Positions 60,301 to 64,000 of a stretch of DNA of 64,000 bases are shown here, one piece after another (positions within the stretch are counted from its first letter, which is position 1; each line of letters begins with the position of its first letter). Both the position numbers and the translations under genes were made by a program. Below the pieces are notes generated by a model that was not told the DNA's origin, made no database searches, and saw only the letters and a program-made list of their open reading frames with translations. The stretch spans positions 310,001 to 374,000 of the forward strand of contig JAVYIG010001040.1 in NCBI GenBank assembly GCA_035222895.1, read 5' to 3'. The DNA comes from Strongylocentrotus droebachiensis. Taxonomy: Eukaryota > Echinodermata > Echinoidea > Camarodonta > Strongylocentrotidae.

Positions 60301-60800
60301 AGGCAGTAGCATGAGTAGTAGCAGTAGCAGCAGTCATCGATGTCATATTCTTCTGATGTACATGTTTGCCCGCAATTTCTATGATAGGTCACTGCATATA
60401 TGAGAATAATATGATTTACATGTATCTTCCTCTTCAGCGGGCAGCATTAGCACTGCAGTTAACTCTGAATCCTGTCGTCGCTGCGCTGACGGAGAACGCA
60501 CGGACGCCGACCAGACATCGTGCATCGTGAAACCCATACAGTACCTACAATGGACCGATCCATTCAGTATTGCCATAAGCATCTGTGCCGTACTGGGCTT
60601 TGTAGCCGTGGTCGTCTGCTTTGGTACGTACGTCCGGTATCGCCACACGCCTACCATCAAGGCTACCAGTACGGAGCTGAGTTACATTCTGCTGACGGCG
60701 ATCACGACCACTCTCGTCTGTATCTTCCTCTACCTGTCAAAGCCAACCGATCTCATGTGCAACCTACAGGTATTGCATTGGTTTCCATCTTTCTCCCTTG

Positions 60801-60832
<32 letters not shown>

Positions 60833-61401
60833 CTATCACACACTCCCTATCTCCCTAGCTATCTGTCCAACCCTCCAAGCTTACAGATCTTATGTTTAAA
60901 TTGGGACCAGGCACTACAAACTCCCACCCCAAAAAAACTTACATTGTATGAATTCCGGATAAAGCTCAGTAAAGGTGTGTTTGGTCAGCATGGTTATATT
61001 TTAGTTTTAGCATTTCTTCAAAGACTTCCGGTATATGTTGTTTTGTTTTCTTCTTCAAAATTTGAAAGCACCAAACACTTTACAAGTGGCATTTTTGCCA
61101 GTGTCTTGTAGACCTTTGTTTGTCTGATCTAGAATTTGTTGTTTTGGTGCTTATGACACTGGCTAATTGCTACATTTTACTTAGAGTAAAGTGTTGCATG
61201 GATGAAATAGATGCTTAAAATTTTAGTTTGTCAATAAAGTATTGTAAGAATAAACATTCATAACAATTTGAATACTGTAATGTAATGAATCTATTATATT
61301 GTTATGATCTCCACAGAGATGCCAACCCTCCCGATTTTATCGGGAGGCTCCCGATAATTCACTCCAACTCCCGACCTTACGATCACCATCCTTATCCTCC
61401 C

Positions 61402-61439
<38 letters not shown>

Positions 61440-63163
61440 TATGATTTTTTTTGGAGGGCGCTTATCAGTATATATATCTGTGAATTGAAAGAGAAATATC
61501 ATCTGCTAACTTAAGCATGTAATAATTCCACTATGTTAAAAGACAAATTAAGAGTAGCGAAAGATTGTTTCAGCATATGGATCGCCGTAACCAATGCGTG
61601 GATATTGCCACAGAATCCAAATGGCGGAAAATCAGCAAAATAAGACCAGGAAATGGTCTCGGAAGTATAAGACCGAATACAGTATCAAGTACCTGTGTAA
61701 TCGGAAGTCTGAAAGTAATTCATCATGCATTTTGTACAATTTTTATGTTATTTAAAAAAAAAGGGGGAATTATTTAACTAAATACACATGTAAAATGCTC
61801 CAAAATAAGGCTCAGATTGCACCAGAGAGCATCTAGAACCCCAGAGCTTCCAGGGCCCTAAGGCGGGCCCTGGACCCCGGCCGCATGTGTCGGGCGCTAC
61901 GCGCTCGAGATGTGCGCTACGCGCACATTAATTGGTGTCGATTACAAATCCTCCCTATTTCTGATTTCCAAAAGTTGGCATCTCTGTCTCCATACTTGTA
62001 GATCAGTCTTCTCGGCTGTAGCTTTGCTCTCTATGTTGCAACCCTCCTGACGAAGACCAATCGGATCTCAAGAATCTTCAACCGCAAGCTCTCGCAAGGG
62101 AGACCATCCATGTTCCTCAACATCAAGGTACAGTATAGAGTAAACCCGTTGGTTCCGTGAACAGGCATATGAGACAATTTAATGGGGGCTGCAAGGAATG
62201 TCAAGTAAAAAGCAAGAAATCAAGACCAGGGCCCCGTTGCACAAACCTTACCATTGATGGTAACTTTGCCATCAATGGTAACTACCATGGAAACCTTGAT
62301 GTTGATTGGCTGTTGAGCCCTGTTACCATGGTAGTTGCCATTGATGGCAAAGTTACCATCAATGGTAAGTTTTATGCAATGGGCCCAGCTGTTCCATTTC
62401 CTTTTTCATGCCATACATGGATATCTTACATACATCACCCACGATGTGTTCCACGTTTACTACCAATCTAAATGATTATACACCACAGATATTTTGATAG
62501 AGTTTTAATCTCCTTGTGTCAACTTGCACAGTGCCTTGTAGGTCAGAGTGCTTCCTCTTTTTCTGTAACATTTTGTTATTTTGGACTGGACACTATTCCT
62601 TTTTTTTCAATGGGTTAGGAACATCCAAATGGGATAAGTTATATATCATTTTAAAGTTTAAGATCCTCTCGTGTAGAATAAACTAAATAATAACAAATGT
62701 TGTGGTTTTGTGGTGTCTTTCCTCAATACAATGTGCAATGTACAGTGTATCTTGTGAATATATATTTGTTGAGAACCATGCAGTTTCTGTATTTTCTCTT
62801 GACTCTCAGTATCAAGTAATATTCGTGATGGTGATTGTCCTTGCCTAAGCCTGTCTTCAAGTCCTGTCGTTAAAAATGAAAACTAAATAAAAAAATTAGT
62901 GGTTTTGTGTTGTCTTTACTCAAATGCAATGTACAGTGTATCTTGTGAATTATCTTTGTTGTGAACCATGCAGTATCTGTACTTTCTCTTGAATCTCATG
63001 CAGTACCAAGTAATATTCGTGATGGTGATAGTCCTGGTCCAAGCCTGTCTTCAAGTCCTCTTGAGTCAGATGTTTCCTCCCGAGGCCGTCTATGACTACT
63101 CTCCTCCTGAGGTGACCGATCTGGTCTGCAGGAACAACATCCTCAGCTCCATCCTCGCATTCA
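50395..63163 (+). CDS. Metabotropic glutamate receptor-like class C GPCR, 10 exons in window, 3' end outside
   Basis: Seen: ten plus-strand exons with agreeing phases, about 831 residues. Residues 1-22 look like a signal peptide (MDTKLFLVISITFCITFKDC). A ~115-residue low-complexity stretch precedes the Venus-flytrap domain (DGDFVVGGTFAVN onward). Residues known to bind the alpha-amino-acid group in mGluRs appear kept: GTGSSSTSI, SYSATS, VPSD, NSYG and ASDSWG. A nine-cysteine domain (SINCCWDCVRCE) and TM1 to about TM4 follow, with KPTDLMCNLQ and LLTKTNRISRIF being very mGluR-like. Known: such receptors signal through G proteins at the cell surface. Inferred: an amino-acid ligand, probably glutamate-like. 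TM5-7 and the tail lie off the right edge. The start has A at -3, G at +4 and an in-frame TAG 21 nt upstream. Echinoderm genomes carry many such receptors, so a one-to-one orthologue is not claimed. Confidence 0.93.
51010..52297. other. Receptor intron 1, no element recognised
   Basis: AT-rich, with one TACATGTA cluster near 51910. I see no bounded repeat or extra exon. Confidence 0.5.
52298..52421 (+). CDS. mGluR-like receptor exon 2 (LB1)
   Basis: The acceptor TTTTTTTTCAG opens EALNFVENSQPSNQCPLSES and QTIGVVGTGSSSTSIALATL, ending at GTAGGT in phase 1. VVGTGSSSTSI matches the mGluR segment VIGASGSSVSI, which holds a serine that contacts the amino-acid ligand. Confidence 0.92.
52468..52802. 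mobile_element. TIR element, uninterrupted relative of 12822-13881
   Basis: The ends ATACCTGCCAACCC and GTTGGGAGGTAT are inverted. The interior CATGTGCCACGATTTGACAG and GAATGGCTGCATGATCGAGC match the split copy at 12822-13881 in reverse. The 86-residue ORF is shared between copies only in part and has no recognised domain. Confidence 0.78.
53399..53727 (+). CDS. mGluR-like receptor exon 3 (LB1/LB2)
   Basis: The acceptor TTTTTGAAG opens LFSIPQVSYSATSQLLSDKQ and later VPSDENQARVMADLADIMHW, ending DPKIQ at GTAAAC in phase 0. These align with mGluR KIPQISYASTAPDLSD and VVPSDTYQAQAMVDI. The NSYGGPG tyrosine corresponds to a ligand-contact residue in mGluR1. Confidence 0.93.
53840..54520. repeat. 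CAGGCCTGATAATTACC repeat on both sides of receptor exon 4
   Basis: TCAGGCCTGATAATTACC at about 53850 and again at 54355 is followed in both by C/T/A-rich text with CCCGATTTT and CCCCAATTT motifs. Exon 4 (54138-54334) sits between the two. It may be a dispersed repeat or part of the same local duplication that made the exon 4 relics. Confidence 0.6.
54138..54334 (+). CDS. mGluR-like receptor exon 4 (LB2, DSWG)
   Basis: The acceptor TATGCAG opens VIFTFAGKTHITSVLQEAKE and continues RTWIASDSWGDS to DPGLK at a GTAGGT donor in phase 2. The aspartate in SDSWG is a known mGluR ligand contact. Two decayed copies of the 3' part of this exon lie in the next intron. Confidence 0.93.
54630..54915 (+). 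pseudogene. Two decayed copies of the 3' part of receptor exon 4
   Basis: ATTGTTGTCTATGACTATGC through ATGGTCTGGATCGTGAACAA (54630-54709) and GTGTCTCAGGGATAGG through ACAAGGATCAATCCTTGTCT (54840-54915) follow the exon 4 sequence base by base with substitutions and stops. Intron sequence after the exon (ATGTTCT..GTGAGAATCAAA) is also repeated, so whole exon-intron blocks were duplicated about 375 and 200 bp apart. Confidence 0.7.
54916..57269. other. Receptor intron 4, mostly unexplained
   Basis: Holds TACATGTA runs, a C-rich stretch at 55700-55860 (GAGCCCCCGAAATT and AGTAGCCCCCGAAAAA), and a SINE tail fragment at about 56687-56714 (AATAGTGGGTTCTTGTATTG) like the end of the 18977 copy. No exon was found. 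Confidence 0.5.
57270..57620 (-). mobile_element. Probable retroposon with AAT tail
   Basis: An (AAT)n block (57282-57332) is joined to CAAATACTGATAAAGCGTAC, and further right are CTTGTTCCAGAGGACTGGTG and GGTAAAGGTAGCATG. On the minus strand this reads as a retroposon ending in an (ATT)n tail. The boundaries are approximate. Confidence 0.5.
57684..57946 (+). CDS. mGluR-like receptor exon 5 (LB1 return, DDT repeat)
   Basis: The acceptor ATCCTACAG opens YIASLDPYTNSRNPWYQLTL, then GCTFDVPKDDTQDDTKDDTP, and ends MLYECK at GTAAAT in phase 1. RNPWYQ and the following Cys match mGluR RNIWFAEFWEDNFHC. The DDT triplet repeat comes from a 12 nt tandem DNA repeat and is in frame. Confidence 0.92.
57947..59172. 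other. Receptor intron 5, no element recognised
   Basis: AT-rich with no bounded repeat or exon that I can support. Confidence 0.5.
59173..59327 (+). CDS. mGluR-like receptor exon 6 (end of ligand domain)
   Basis: The acceptor TTTCTATAG opens GSSCPGANSSVLNTEDYFQY, then NVTFPGLTNPTFRFDENGDP, to NNLQ at GTAAAA in phase 0. VxFPGxxxPxFRFDENGDP is the typical class C segment (mGluR VDFTGISGTKVHFDQNGD). Confidence 0.92.
59328..59867. other. Receptor intron 6, no element recognised
   Basis: AT-rich intron, no repeat or extra exon seen. The next intron (60061-60437) is likewise plain apart from a short AGTAGCAG run near 60320. Confidence 0.5.
59868..60060 (+). CDS. mGluR-like receptor exon 7 (cysteine-rich domain)
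   Basis: The acceptor TATGCCAG opens ESDGEYDFIEVGSWDPLQKF and ends RCSADCPSGSYIVRESINCC then WDCVRCE at GTAAAT in phase 1. The spacing C-x3-C, CCWxC and C matches the NCD3G domain of class C receptors, which couples ligand binding to the membrane domain. Confidence 0.93.
60438..60769 (+). CDS. mGluR-like receptor exon 8 (end of CRD, TM1-TM2)
   Basis: The acceptor CCTCTTCAG opens AGSISTAVNSESCRRCADGE and completes nine cysteines across exons 7-8, then YLQWTDPF leads into TM1 (IAISICAVLGFVAVVVCF) and TM2 (YILLTAITTTLVCIFLYL), ending LMCNLQ at GTATTG in phase 0. Confidence 0.93.
61314..61986. mobile_element. TIR element with ACAGAGATGCCAAC ends, beside exon 9
   Basis: It begins ACAGAGATGCCAACCCTCCC and ends AAAAGTTGGCATCTCTGT. 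The left part holds repeated CTCCCGA motifs and a T run of about 33, and the right part a GC-rich CTACGCGC segment. It ends 15 bp before receptor exon 9, so the branch point of that intron must lie within or right next to it. Confidence 0.8.
62002..62127 (+). CDS. mGluR-like receptor exon 9 (TM3, second intracellular loop)
   Basis: The acceptor CATACTTGTAG opens ISLLGCSFALYVATLLTKTN and RISRIF, ending NIK at GTACAG in phase 0. ALLTKTNRIxRIF is the mGluR TM3/ICL2 signature. The acceptor sits only about 15 nt after the end of a TIR element (61314-61986). Confidence 0.92.
62230..62386. mobile_element. Palindromic GGGCCC/TTGCACAAA element
   Basis: The ends GGGCCCCGTTGCACAAAC and TTTTATGCAATGGGCCC are inverted, and the interior ACCATTGATGGTAACTTTGC returns as its complement, as does TAACTACCATGG. 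Almost the whole 157 bp is one stem. Confidence 0.87.
62700..62866 (+). pseudogene. Decayed partial duplicate of receptor exon 10
   Basis: The acceptor GACTCTCAG at 62801-62809 is followed by codons for YQVIFVMVIVLA, then TAA, then ACLQVLS, before the match ends. The intron text before it (GTGTCTTTCCTCAATACAAT) is repeated before the true exon (GTGTTGTCTTTACTCAAATG), 194 bp downstream. If it were spliced in, it would stop the protein in TM4. Confidence 0.85.
63004..63163 (+). CDS. mGluR-like receptor exon 10 (TM4, ECL2)
   Basis: The acceptor CTCATGCAG opens YQVIFVMVIVLVQACLQVLL and ends TDLVCRNNILSSILAF plus one base at GTAAGT. It aligns with mGluR1 TM4 and the conserved ECL2 cysteine (VYLICNTSN). 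The remaining helices lie to the right of the window. Confidence 0.9.
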
Positions 63164-63188
63164 GTAAGTCCTCTCCTACAAGATCTGG

Positions 63189-63333
63189 GTCCTGTTTCAT
63201 AAAACTTGATATCAATAACAAGTAACAAGCTACTGTTATAAGCTACTGAAATCATGGTATCTGATTGGCTGTGAAAATGTTGTCATTGAAATGTACCATT
63301 TGTTATTGAAAACATGTTTATGAAACAGGGCCC
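63189..63333. mobile_element. Palindromic GGGCCC/GTTTCATAAA element
   Basis: The ends GGGTCCTGTTTCATAAAACT and GTTTATGAAACAGGGCCC are inverted, and the interior shares TAAGCTACTGAAATC and CTGATTGGCTGTG with the other members. It begins 26 bp after exon 10. Confidence 0.85.
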
Positions 63334-63403
63334 AGAATGGATTCCATGATATTGCTATTTGGAGCAAGATATCTGCCATTTTGGTTAACATACATGTGCA
63401 AAT

Positions 63404-63584
63404 ACAGTCAAACCTGCTTTTGTAACCACCCTGTCTACAAAGACCACATTTGTTGTTTCCCTTGAAATTGGTTTCTCATTAAAACATGAACTAAAGGAAC
63501 CCGTCTACAAAAATCACCTGTCTACAGAGACCACTTTTTGTGTTTCCCTTGGGCGGTCGCTGTAGACAGGTTTGACTGTACCTG
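63404..63584. mobile_element. TIR element with ACAGTCAAACCTG ends
   Basis: The left ACAGTCAAACCTGCTTTTGT and the right GTAGACAGGTTTGACTGT are inverted, with repeated CTGTCTACA and GACCAC motifs inside. A fragment of the same type (GTGGCCACTGTAGACAGGG) is at about 36917. Confidence 0.82.
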
Positions 63585-63892
63585 TGTTGAATGTTATAAA
63601 GAAGGCAAAATTAAGAAATTTCAAGTCAATTTGCAATGCTCACTGTATAGGAGACTTAACCCTTTGGATTTAAACAGTGATGCAGGGTGGAGAACATGTA
63701 CATGACAATGTACCACTCGTGTTCATTTGGAAACAAATGGGTACCTGTAGTCCCTTGCTTGAGCTATATACATGTAACATGTCATGTAAATGCGCCATTT
63801 TTTAATGTGAAGGCCACTTCCATCGATTGGTTATCAGTTGTCCACCAAGTAGTTTAAAATTCCCCATTAGATTTCATACTTAAATATGCATC

Positions 63893-64000
63893 TTAAAGGC
63901 ATCGTTTAACAATGTTAAATCTACGTGTTATCAGTGTCTGTGATATGGTGTAAAAAATCTTTGAGTGACTGGTATTATCATACTCGTTTTCCCCAATAGT
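63893..64000. mobile_element. Left part of a second 6327-type TTAA MITE
   Basis: TTAAAGGCATCGTTTAACAA and CATACTCGTTTTCCCCAATA match the 6327-6711 element. The right end lies beyond the window, and an internal deletion near 63950 is visible by comparison. Confidence 0.78.

Overview
The window is a piece of an animal genome, most likely a marine deuterostome and probably an echinoderm such as a sea urchin. The reasons are the intron-rich genes, the AT-rich DNA crowded with short inverted-repeat elements, tRNA-derived SINEs, and a strong excess of the palindrome TACATGTA/TGTACA. The species is an inference. No bacterial, viral or organellar gene was seen.

Two protein genes lie head to head. 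On the minus strand, from 47346 down past the left edge, is an LRCH-family gene (leucine-rich repeats plus a calponin-homology domain). Sixteen exons were placed by eye and all splice phases agree. They encode about 739 residues: the LRR domain, a Ser/Thr/Pro-rich linker and coiled-coil segments. The calponin-homology domain would lie beyond position 1. On the plus strand, from 50395 past the right edge, is a metabotropic-glutamate-receptor-like class C GPCR. Ten exons give about 831 residues: signal peptide, Venus-flytrap ligand domain, nine-cysteine domain and TM1 to about TM4. Nothing suggests the two products work together. LRCH proteins are cortical or cytoskeletal scaffolds, and the receptor is a membrane amino-acid sensor.

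The 3 kb between the two start codons is unusual. It holds a polypurine/poly-C array of about 180 bp units (47596-48385), then an array of tRNA-like heads, each followed by a T-run in most copies, in units of about 290 bp (48598-49926).

Introns make up most of the window and are full of non-autonomous transposons: palindromic GGGCCC/GTTTCA elements, several TTAA-flanked TIR families, a family with ATTCATACCC ends, SINEs in both orientations, and three copies of a TIR element that carries a fragment of a non-LTR reverse transcriptase. There are also a 12-copy 55 bp minisatellite, many microsatellites, and a degenerate CCCTAA-like block. Both genes carry decayed local duplicates of exon edges next to the true exon: LRCH exon 5, receptor exon 4 and receptor exon 10.

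All protein and repeat assignments come from reading the sequence. No database search was possible.
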